Below are positions 1 through 6,500 of a stretch of DNA of 7,675 nucleotides, piece by piece (position 1 is the first letter of the stretch; each line of letters begins with the position of its first letter). Below the pieces are notes generated by a model. That model was given only the letters and a program-made list of their open reading frames with translations, was not told the DNA's origin and ran no database searches. Origin of the DNA: Clostridia bacterium (GTDB lineage: Bacteria; Bacillota; Clostridia; UBA1381). Location of the stretch: the NCBI GenBank assembly GCA_017380475.1, contig JAFODX010000157.1:1-7675 (forward strand). Reading direction: 5' to 3'. The position numbers and the translations under genes were made by a program.

Positions 1-21
1 AGAGGGACTCGAACCCTGAGA
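1..21. repeat. Direct repeat copy 1, tRNA T-arm-like
   Basis: The first 21 bases recur exactly at 346-366. Read on the minus strand the unit contains GGTTCGAGTCC, which matches the T-loop and part of the T-stem of a tRNA (four pairs AGGG/CCCT around TTCGAGT). No complete tRNA surrounds it: the next bases run straight into a hairpin, with no anticodon arm. It begins at the window edge, so the repeat may extend further left. It could be a tRNA-end-derived repeat, an attachment-like site, or the boundary of a small non-autonomous element. The sequence shows only the exact duplication. Confidence 0.75.
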
Positions 22-38
22 GGGCACGAGCGTGAAGG

Positions 39-61
39 CAAACAGTCCGGTGGACTGTTTG
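39..61 (+). repeat. Hairpin repeat, forward copy
   Basis: A perfect 10-bp stem (left arm CAAACAGTCC, right arm GGACTGTTTG) closes a 3-base GGT loop. Its flanks, GCGTGAAG on the left and GCAGCGAG on the right, reappear in slightly altered form around the inverted hairpin at 250-276, as does the CCGGTG core. The stem bases differ between the two copies while pairing is kept. This points to a structured interspersed repeat, not to coding sequence. Open frames across it are short, lack a good ribosome binding site and run through the palindrome. Confidence 0.7.
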
Positions 62-70
62 GCAGCGAGT

Positions 71-140
71 GTGCGCAGGCGAGACGAACGTCGAGACAAG
101 CAGGAAAGACGGCGGAGCCGACTTGTCCCTTCGGGCGCAC
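71..140 (+). other. Possible multibranched RNA fold in repeat region
   Basis: An outer stem pairs GTGCGC (71-76) with GCGCAC (135-140). Inside it, GACAAG (95-100) pairs with CTTGTC (122-127) and encloses a small GGC/GCC hairpin (111-119), and GACG/CGTC (83-92) can form a tight hairpin. A C-TTCG-G tetraloop (129-134) competes with part of this fold. A terminator-like hairpin follows at once at 146-180. The order resembles a small structured RNA ending in an intrinsic terminator. No promoter was identified and no known RNA family recognised, so it may simply be DNA-level palindromic repeat sequence. Confidence 0.35.
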
Positions 141-145
141 CAAAC

Positions 146-180
146 AAAGTGTTTACCAACAGAGGTAGACACTTTTTCTT
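146..180 (+). terminator. Intrinsic terminator-like hairpin
   Basis: AAAGTGTTTACC (146-157) pairs with GGTAGACACTTT (164-175) over 12 bp with one G-T wobble and a 6-base loop, followed by a T-rich run (TTCTTTT). It would end + strand transcription entering from the left or arising in the repeat region. The A-rich left side could give weaker termination on the other strand. Confidence 0.6.
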
Positions 181-249
181 TTGTGACAAACTCAACGGCA
201 AATCAGCCATCGCCTGAGGGCTTGGCTTCTTTGAGCGGGACTCTCGGCT

Positions 250-276
250 GCAAAACAACTCACCGGGTTGTTTTGC
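250..276 (-). repeat. Hairpin repeat, inverted copy
   Basis: A 12-bp stem (GCAAAACAACTC with GGGTTGTTTTGC, one G-T wobble) closes a 3-base ACC loop. On the minus strand the loop region reads CCGGTG and the flanks read GGCGTAAG and GCAGCCGAGAG, matching the flanks of the hairpin at 39-61. It therefore appears to be a second member of the same family in opposite orientation. The stem sequences have diverged but pairing is preserved. Confidence 0.65.
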
Positions 277-305
277 TTACGCCTCGTCTTCGGACACACC
301 AAGAA

Positions 306-330
306 ACCACCCAAGCGGGTGGTATTTTTG
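306..330 (+). terminator. Intrinsic terminator-like hairpin
   Basis: ACCACCC (306-312) pairs perfectly with GGGTGGT (317-323) across a 4-base AAGC loop, followed by ATTTTTG. This is a classic GC-rich stem and T-run for + strand transcription. It lies just before the second T-arm-like repeat and would shield the downstream promoter from read-through. Confidence 0.6.
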
Positions 331-345
331 TTTGGAATTCTAAAT

Positions 346-366
346 AGAGGGACTCGAACCCTGAGA
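346..366. repeat. Direct repeat copy 2, tRNA T-arm-like
   Basis: Exact second copy of the 21 bases at 1-21, in the same orientation. Sequence similarity stops immediately downstream: copy 1 continues into the 39-61 hairpin region, copy 2 into the 366-407 hairpin. The two copies bracket about 325 bases that contain two inverted hairpins and two terminator-like stems. On the minus strand the bases beyond the T-arm-like part (ATTTAGAATTCC) show no acceptor stem or CCA end, so this is not a tRNA gene. Confidence 0.75.
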
Positions 367-407
367 TAAGTGAAACTCCAAAACTTGTTTTGGTAAGTTG
401 AACTTAT
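366..407 (+). repeat. Long imperfect hairpin next to direct repeat
   Basis: ATAAGT (366-371) pairs with ACTTAT (402-407). A symmetric GA/GA internal loop follows (372-373 against 400-401), then AACT (374-377) pairs with AGTT (396-399). After a 2-base TA bulge, CCAAAA (378-383) pairs with TTTTGG (388-393) around a CTTG loop. The total is 16 pairs. There is no T-run after it, so it is not a standard terminator. It lies between the direct repeat and the promoter and is not part of the predicted operon transcript. Confidence 0.55.
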
Positions 408-445
408 GCAGGGAGCAAAGCGAGTCGCTGGGCAGAAAAATTTGG

Positions 446-475
446 ATACAGATGTTGACAAATCAACATCTGTAT
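446..475. promoter_or_regulatory. Operator palindrome 1 (predicted MarR site)
   Basis: Perfect inverted repeat of ATACAGATGTTGA (446-458) and its complement (463-475) around a 4-base spacer. It covers the -35 hexamer and reaches the TG of the extended -10, so bound protein would block RNA polymerase. It shares the pattern ATA-N-A-N2-TGTTGA, spacer of 4, and complement with the palindrome at 482-511. MarR dimers bind such symmetric sites and commonly autoregulate. Assignment to the MarR gene immediately downstream is an inference. Confidence 0.75.
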
Positions 476-483
476 GGTAAAAT
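455..483 (+). promoter_or_regulatory. Sigma-70/SigA promoter of the MarR-ADH-ALDH operon
   Basis: A consensus -35 TTGACA (455-460) is separated by exactly 17 bases from TAAAAT (478-483), which is preceded by TGG (475-477) as an extended -10. This predicts transcription starting near 490 and a 5' leader of about 40 bases before the ATG at 530. Both the -35 and -10 regions overlap inverted repeats, so this intrinsically strong promoter is probably repressed by default. Confidence 0.85.
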
Positions 484-514
484 AGACTTGTTGATTTTTC
501 AACAAGTCTATTTT
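479..514. promoter_or_regulatory. Operator palindrome 2 (predicted MarR site)
   Basis: A perfect 16-bp inverted repeat (AAAATAGACTTGTTGA, 479-494, and its complement, 499-514) surrounds TTTT. Its inner 13-base arms (482-494 and 499-511) match those of palindrome 1 at 10 of 13 positions with the same 4-base spacer. The two centres are 36 bases apart. It overlaps the -10 and the predicted start site. Because the right part is transcribed, a partial RNA hairpin is possible, but the shared consensus favours a DNA-binding site over a terminator. Confidence 0.75.
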
Positions 515-529
515 GATAGGAGAAAAGAT

Positions 530-982
530 ATGGTAGACAGATTTGAAGCTTTTACCTATATGATATCGGAGGTGTCGCAGTACTGGAACAAAATTGCGGC
601 TCTTGAAATGAAAAAATACGGACTGAAGGGGTTATATGCCTTATATCTTGTGACTCTTTCACGGCATAGTGATGGCATTACAGCTGCTGAACTGAGCGAA
701 ATAAGTAACAAGGATAAAGCAGAAATTTCACGTGCTGTATCGGTGCTTGAAAAGAATAATCTTGTGAAGCGATGTAATATTTCAAATAATTCATACCGTG
801 CACGCATACTTCTGACGGAAGAGGGTGACCGTGTTGCAAATTATTTGTGTGGGCGTGTTAAGATTATTGTTGAAGCAGCGAGTGATGGGGTAACAGATAA
901 AGAACGTGAAATATTTTACAAAGCACTCGGTATAATATCAGAAAACCTCAAGAATATAAGTAGGGACGGAGAACTAGAATGA
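530..982 (+). CDS. MarR-family transcriptional regulator
   Basis: This 150-residue protein is the size of a typical MarR repressor. It has an N-terminal dimerisation helix (about 1-30), a winged helix-turn-helix (about 50-95) with recognition helix near 61-75 (KDKAEISRAVSVLEK), a wing at about 82-95 (NNSYRARILLTEEG), and C-terminal dimerisation helices (about 98-143). The ATG at 530 is chosen because AGGAG (518-522) lies 7 bases upstream; an in-frame TTG at 398 would run the protein through the promoter and both operators. MarR proteins usually repress their own operon and release DNA on binding a small ligand or on cysteine oxidation. Here Cys82 and Cys107 are present, but nothing shows a redox role. 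It is first in an operon with two dehydrogenases, overlapping the next gene by 4 bases (ATGA), so it is the likely local repressor. The inducer is unknown; an alcohol, aldehyde or related acid is a guess from context. Confidence 0.92.
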   Translation: MVDRFEAFTYMISEVSQYWNKIAALEMKKYGLKGLYALYLVTLSRHSDGITAAELSEISNKDKAEISRAVSVLEKNNLVKRCNISNNSYRARILLTEEGDRVANYLCGRVKIIVEAASDGVTDKEREIFYKALGIISENLKNISRDGELE

Positions 983-2184
983 ACAGCGTGAAGAAAGTTT
1001 ATTGCAGAATATATCAAGTTGTATTTCGTGTAGCACTGCCTTTTTTGCCGTACAGAGAACCTGAAGTTTTTAAAAGTATGGAAAAAGCAGGTTCACTTTT
1101 AAAAAAGAACGGAACAGGCAGTGTTATGCTGATAACGGACACGTTTTTAAAGAGTTCAGGTGCAACCGAGAGTCTTGAAAAGTCGCTAAGTGACAATGGA
1201 ATCGGATGTATAGTATACGATAAAGTGATGCCAAATCCTACGGTCAATAATGTAGAAGATGCGTTGGCAGTATACAAAAAGTCAAAATGTCAGGCACTTA
1301 TAGCCTTTGGCGGTGGCTCTGCTATAGACTGTGCAAAAGCAGTAGGAGCAAGGGTGGCTTATCCTAAAAAGTCGCTGAAACAACTCGGAGGTATACTTAA
1401 AATTCATAGAAAGCTTCCGACTCTTGTCGCAATTCCTACAACGGCAGGTACCGGCAGTGAAGTAACAGTTACTGCAGTTATAACCGACAGTGATACACGG
1501 CACAAATATACAATGAACTCATTTCCATTGATACCGCACTATGCAGTTCTGGACCCGAAGGTTACATATACGTTACCGCCACAGCTTACTGCGACAACGG
1601 GAATGGATGCATTAACCCATGCGGTTGAAGCATATATTGGCCGTTCAACAACAAAAGAAACCCGTAGTCTTGCAAAAGAAACAGTAAAGCTTATATTTGG
1701 TAATATAGAAAAGGCATATACCGACGGAACAAACCATAATGCACGTGCGAATATGCTTCGCGCGGCATATGCTGCAGGAATTGCATTCTCAAAATCATAC
1801 GTGGGATATATACACGCAGTGGCACATTCACTTGGTGGAAGATATAATATTCCTCACGGTCTTGCTAATTCCGTCCTTATGCCGATTGTGCTTGAAGAAT
1901 ACGGTGACAGCGTACACAAAAAACTGCACGACTTGGGTATTGTTGCAGGAGTGTGCGATACAACCGATTCTGATAAGGTGGGTGCAGAAAAATTTATTTC
2001 AGCAATCAAGGCAATGAATAAGAGGATGGGAATCCCTGAAAAATTGTCGGGCATTCTTGCAGAAGATGTTCCGTTAATGGCAAGATACGCAGATAAAGAG
2101 GCAAACCCGCTTTATCCGGTGCCCAGACTTATGAACGCAAAAGAACTTGAAAAATTATACTATAACGTAGCAGATTGGAGTTAA
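979..2184 (+). CDS. Iron-containing (group III) alcohol dehydrogenase
   Basis: A 401-residue cytosolic NAD(P)-dependent oxidoreductase expected to interconvert a primary alcohol and its aldehyde. The Rossmann-like N-terminal domain shows GGGSAIDCAK (111-120) and TTAGTGSEVT (154-163). The C-terminal domain carries the metal ligands Asp210, His214, His279 and His293, with the family's further conserved histidine at 283 (HAVAHSLGG). Asp54 in MLITD aligns with the aspartate that favours NAD over NADP in FucO-type enzymes, so NAD is the likelier cofactor. Compared with FucO-like enzymes there is an N-terminal extension of about 15 residues with a hydrophobic, amphipathic stretch (about 11-24). GGAG (968-971) is 7 bases before the ATG, which overlaps the regulator's stop codon and suggests translational coupling. 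The substrate cannot be read from sequence: alcohol fermentation, aldehyde disposal and diol metabolism are all possible. Confidence 0.93.
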   Translation: MNSVKKVYCRIYQVVFRVALPFLPYREPEVFKSMEKAGSLLKKNGTGSVMLITDTFLKSSGATESLEKSLSDNGIGCIVYDKVMPNPTVNNVEDALAVYKKSKCQALIAFGGGSAIDCAKAVGARVAYPKKSLKQLGGILKIHRKLPTLVAIPTTAGTGSEVTVTAVITDSDTRHKYTMNSFPLIPHYAVLDPKVTYTLPPQLTATTGMDALTHAVEAYIGRSTTKETRSLAKETVKLIFGNIEKAYTDGTNHNARANMLRAAYAAGIAFSKSYVGYIHAVAHSLGGRYNIPHGLANSVLMPIVLEEYGDSVHKKLHDLGIVAGVCDTTDSDKVGAEKFISAIKAMNKRMGIPEKLSGILAEDVPLMARYADKEANPLYPVPRLMNAKELEKLYYNVADWS

Positions 2185-2187
2185 AAG

Positions 2188-3558
2188 ATGACTATAGACG
2201 AAATATTACAAAAACAGCGTGAATTTTATCAGAGTGGCATAACTATTCCGGTAAAGTTCAGGATAGAAATGCTTAAGCGTCTGTATAAGGCAGTAAAAGA
2301 CTATTCGGATGAGATAAATGATGCACTGAAATCGGATTTGGGCAAAAGCCACTTTGAAGGCTTTATGTGTGAATCGGGACTTGCACTTACAGAAATCAGC
2401 TATATGATTAAGCATACGAAAAAGTTTGCATCGGAACGCAGAGTGAAAACACCGCTGGCACAGTTTGCATCACGAAGTTATGTAAAGCCGTCCCCGTACG
2501 GTAACGTGCTCATAATGAGCCCGTGGAACTATCCTTTTCTGCTCTCAATTGAACCGCTTGCAGATGCGATAGCGGCAGGAAACACCGCTATAGTAAAGCC
2601 GAGTGCATATTCACCACGCACAAGTACGATAATAGAAAAAATAGTCAGTGAATGTTTTGAGCCTGAGTATGTTGCGGTTGTTACAGGCGGTAGAAAGGAA
2701 AATTCAGAGCTTCTTGACAAGAAGTTCGATATGATTTTCTTTACGGGAAGTCAGGCAGTAGGCAAGGAGGTTCTTCGGCGTGCATCAGAGCATTTAACAC
2801 CGGTAGTGCTTGAGCTTGGTGGAAAAAGTCCGTGTATAGTGGATAGTACTGCAAAGATTAAGCTTGCAGCAAAGCGAATTGTTTTCGGTAAGTTCCTTAA
2901 CTGCGGTCAGACCTGTGTTGCTCCTGACTATATTCTGTGTGAGAGGTCGGTAAAAGACAAGCTCATAAAAGAAATATGCCGTGAGATAAAAGAGCAGTAC
3001 GGAAAGAGCCCATTGAATAATCCTGATTATGGCAGAATAGTCAATGAAAAGCATTTCGAACGTATTGTGGGACTTATTGACAAAGAAAAAACTATATTAG
3101 GCGGAGACTATTGCCACGAAACTTTACAGATAGAGCCGACGGTAATGGAGAATGTAACTTTTTCTGATGCGGTCATGCAGGAGGAGATTTTCGGACCGAT
3201 AATGCCGATTCTGACATATGACAGATTTGAAGATGTTTTCAGATTACTAAAAGACAGACAAAAACCGCTTGCGTTGTACATATTCTCGGAGAACAAAAAG
3301 CACATAGAGAGGGCAACGTCAGAGCTGTCATATGGCGGTGGATGTATAAACGATACTATAATTCATCTCGCAACAAGCGAAATGGGCTTTGGCGGAGTAG
3401 GTGAGAGCGGTATGGGCAGCTACCACGGTAAAGCCGGATTTGACGCATTCTCGCACAAAAAGAGCATAGTAGACAAGAAAACGTGGATGGATTTGCCGAT
3501 GCGTTATCAGCCGTATAATAAAAAATACGGTAAGCTGTTGCATATGTTTTTAAGATAA
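2188..3558 (+). CDS. Aldehyde dehydrogenase, ALDH3-like
   Basis: A 456-residue NAD(P)-dependent enzyme that oxidises an aldehyde to a carboxylate. Visible landmarks are SPWNYP with Asn114 (stabilises the intermediate), VKPSAYSP with Lys137 (cofactor binding), FTGS (185-188), LELGGKSP with general base Glu209, the catalytic Cys243 in NCGQTCVAP, and EEIFGP with Glu333. The short length, the absence of an N-terminal extension, and the C-terminal DLPMRYQPYNKK segment fit the class 3 / fatty aldehyde dehydrogenase branch, whose members often use medium- or long-chain or aromatic aldehydes. It lacks the C-terminal membrane anchor of mammalian fatty aldehyde dehydrogenase, so it should be soluble. 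It starts 3 bases after the alcohol dehydrogenase with GGAG at 2177-2180. With that enzyme it could carry an alcohol through aldehyde to acid without releasing the toxic intermediate. A terminator follows directly. Confidence 0.93.
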   Translation: MTIDEILQKQREFYQSGITIPVKFRIEMLKRLYKAVKDYSDEINDALKSDLGKSHFEGFMCESGLALTEISYMIKHTKKFASERRVKTPLAQFASRSYVKPSPYGNVLIMSPWNYPFLLSIEPLADAIAAGNTAIVKPSAYSPRTSTIIEKIVSECFEPEYVAVVTGGRKENSELLDKKFDMIFFTGSQAVGKEVLRRASEHLTPVVLELGGKSPCIVDSTAKIKLAAKRIVFGKFLNCGQTCVAPDYILCERSVKDKLIKEICREIKEQYGKSPLNNPDYGRIVNEKHFERIVGLIDKEKTILGGDYCHETLQIEPTVMENVTFSDAVMQEEIFGPIMPILTYDRFEDVFRLLKDRQKPLALYIFSENKKHIERATSELSYGGGCINDTIIHLATSEMGFGGVGESGMGSYHGKAGFDAFSHKKSIVDKKTWMDLPMRYQPYNKKYGKLLHMFLR

Positions 3559-3560
3559 GA

Positions 3561-3595
3561 AAATAAAACCACTTCACATTGAAGTGGTTTTATTT
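3561..3595. terminator. Bidirectional terminator between convergent operons
   Basis: A perfect 16-bp stem (AAATAAAACCACTTCA with its complement) closes a CAT loop. The A-tract on one arm and T-tract on the other give a T-run after the GC core in both directions. It lies 3 bases past the aldehyde dehydrogenase stop and overlaps the first two of the three + strand positions (3594-3596) of the addA stop codon, so one structure ends both operons. Confidence 0.9.
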
Positions 3596-6500
3596 ATACA
3601 ACTTCGTTTGTATCAAACAGATATAAATATGTTTCCTTAACAGGTTTTTCCATCAGTTCTTCTATTGCACGGCTGTAGAGTTCGAGCTGTTTTTTGTACT
3701 TCTCTTTGATTTCTTTGCTTCCGTTTTTAACCTTGTCCGTTTTATAATCAAATAGCACAAATCCGTCAGGCTCTTCAAAGAAGCAGTCGATAATACCCTG
3801 AAGAATGATTTTTTCGTCTTTAGATGCATCTGACAGCGACGGGTCATACTCTGATGCAGGTATATTTATCTGAAACGCTCTTTCTCTGTTTATGTTTTCA
3901 GATTTGGACATACGTATTGCAAGTCCTGTTTTAAAGAACGAAACAATTTTATCGGCATCAATATATTTCATATCATTTTCCGGAACGATATCCTCTGCGA
4001 CAAGCCGTTCAAGCTCTTTCTTTGCGTATTCCGGACCGTTTTCTGCAACCGCTTTAATGTCAATTACAGACATAATAAGATGATACAGAGTACCTATTTC
4101 GTTTGCAGGCTTTTCCGTGCTCTCAAGCAAGAACTTCGGCTTTGTATGAAGCGGTGAGAACATAAGCTCTGCGATGTCGTCAATCCCCGATGTTCGACGG
4201 CTGTAAGGCTCATATTCGGTTTCTGTAACCGCAAGCTCTTTAAGCTGTGTTACAGATGTTCTTGACGGGATTGCATCGCTTTCTGCATACGGGTATTTAT
4301 AGTCAAGTATCTCATACACGCTCTCACGCAGATCCATACTGTCAGTATATAAATCTTCAGCAATTGATTCTGCGTCCCCTGAGTCGGGCATTGAGCCGAT
4401 GTGGTTATAATATATCTTCCATGTATCGGGGGACATATATCCTGCAGGGCAGAGCCAACTGTAAAAGCCTTTGGCTGAAAGTGCGGATGAGGGCAGGAAC
4501 TTATTGCCGGTAAACGATTCGCACCATGAGTTTATTACAGTTTCCTTTGTATCCTCTGAATCGTGATAGCGTGAAACAACCACATAGAGTTTTTCTCTTG
4601 GTCGGGTGAGTGCGACATACAGAAGTCTCATTCTTTCCGATATACCCTCGTGCTTGTTTATTTTTGTTATAAGCTCAAATGCAGGTGTTTTTTGTGAATA
4701 ATGTTTTTCATAATTTATATGCGGAAGTCCGAACCCGAACTGTTTATGCATTCTTATGACAGATGTATCCTGTTTTACAGGGAAATCACGTCCTGCACCC
4801 AGAAGGAACACGTACGGAAACTCAAGACCTTTACTCTTGTGTATTGTCATAATACGTACAACATCGTGGTTTTCGCCGACAAGCTTTGCTCCCTCAAGGT
4901 CGTTTTTGCTTTGTGAAAGCTGGTTTATGTATGTGATGAAATTAAACAGACCCCTGAACCCTGCCGTTTCATACTGTTTTGCACGCTCGTATAAAAGACG
5001 CAGGTTCGTTTGTGCCTCTTCGCCCTCTTCAATTGCACCCATCATATCATAGAAGCAGGTTTCTTCATATATAGCCCATATAAGCTGTGCAACGGATTTT
5101 TTTCGTGTATAGTCACGCCAACGGCGTAAGTTGCTCAAAAATCCACCGCAGTGTGCACGAAGACGGGTGTCTTCACCGTCGTTTGCATAGGCCGAAACTG
5201 TATCAATGAAGTAGCTGAATTTCTTTGTATGTATTCGTATTGTTGCTAAATCCTCGTCGGAGAATCCGCCGATGGGTGAACGCATAACACTTATAAGCGG
5301 TATATCGTTATGTGAGTTGTCGATAACGGAAATGAGCGATAGCATCAGGCTTATTTCGCGTCTGTCGAAGAATGAGCTTTTGTCCACATACGAGGCGATG
5401 CCAAGCTTTGAAAGTTCATCGGTTATGATTTCAGAATTATACTTAACCGAGTTTTCAAGTATGACTATATCCTTTTTCATTATCGGACGCATAGCACCTG
5501 TAGCTTTGTCAAACACTTCGATACCGCTGTTTAAAAGCTCATTTATTTTGTTTGCCGTATAGTATGCTTCATATACATCACGGTCAATATCTGAATTTTT
5601 TTCTATTGCAAGATAGTGCAACTCTGACCTCAGGTCGGTTTTCGACGGAGGATAATATTCATACTCGTTATCACGTACTATAAGTTCTCCGTCTGTATAG
5701 TCAACATCGCCTGCAGTTTCTGACATTATCTTTGTAAATATATCGTTTACACTGTCAAGCACCTCTTTACGGCTACGGAAATTCTGCGAAAGAATGATAC
5801 GGTTATCAGTGGTATCATCTTTTTCATAACTATGCGTCTTGGCTTTAAAAATGTACGGGTCACCTTTTCGGAATCTGTAAATACTTTGTTTGAGGTCGCC
5901 AACCATAAATATGTTTTTATGCGAAATTGACTCAAAGATTTTATCCTGAAGCATATTTGTGTCCTGATACTCATCAATCAGTATTTCGTCATATTTATTC
6001 CTGTATTCGTTACGGACAGACTCGTTTTCAGTAAACAGACGGTATGTAAGATGTTCGATATCCGAAAACTCGTAAAGATTGCGTCTCTCTTTTATGGCGG
6101 TGTATTCTTTTATGAATTCTTTTACCAGCCATACAAGGTCTGATGCCTCCATACCCAGAACATCAGAGTTTACCGTATTTTCAAGAGTATCTGACGAAGC
6201 TGTAACACCAAGCGGCATTTTGTCAGTGGAACTGCCTGAAAACAGGTCACACAAAAGATGAGAAACAAATTCAACTGTGTCTTTTGCATCTTCTGCAACC
6301 GAATCTGCAAGGGACAGGAATTCTGCTCGTTTCTTTGGCTTACTGAAAAACTCGTTATAAACATCGTAAATACTGTCACGGTTATCTGCGTCACATATGC
6401 GTTGTGCAACGGATTGTACAAGCAAAACAGTGTCGTTATCTGTGTCAAGCTTTGAAAGCTCACGAAGTGCAAGTCCGGCTGTAGCTTTTGAAATGTCAAA

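Noticed and set aside
1..75. Complete tRNA gene on the minus strand
   Set aside because: Only the T-arm-like part is present; the adjoining sequence forms the 39-61 hairpin and cannot supply acceptor, D and anticodon arms.
32..347. Two overlapping + strand small open frames (61 and 92 codons) in the repeat region
   Set aside because: They run through palindromes and a terminator-like hairpin, lack convincing ribosome binding sites, and have arginine-rich, low-plausibility translations typical of translated repeats.
1..445. CRISPR array
   Set aside because: The direct repeat occurs only twice, about 345 bases apart, with no regular spacers and no cas genes.
192..461. Minus-strand 89-codon open frame
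   Set aside because: It crosses both the 250-276 and 306-330 hairpins, the T-arm-like repeat and part of the operator; its translation resembles read-through of repeats and not a folded protein.
398..529. N-terminal extension of the MarR protein from an in-frame TTG at 398
   Set aside because: It would include the promoter and both operators; the ATG at 530 has a good ribosome site and matches normal MarR length.
484..529. Riboswitch or T-box in the operon leader
   Set aside because: The predicted leader is only about 40 bases, too short for these elements, and its palindrome is better explained as a second operator.
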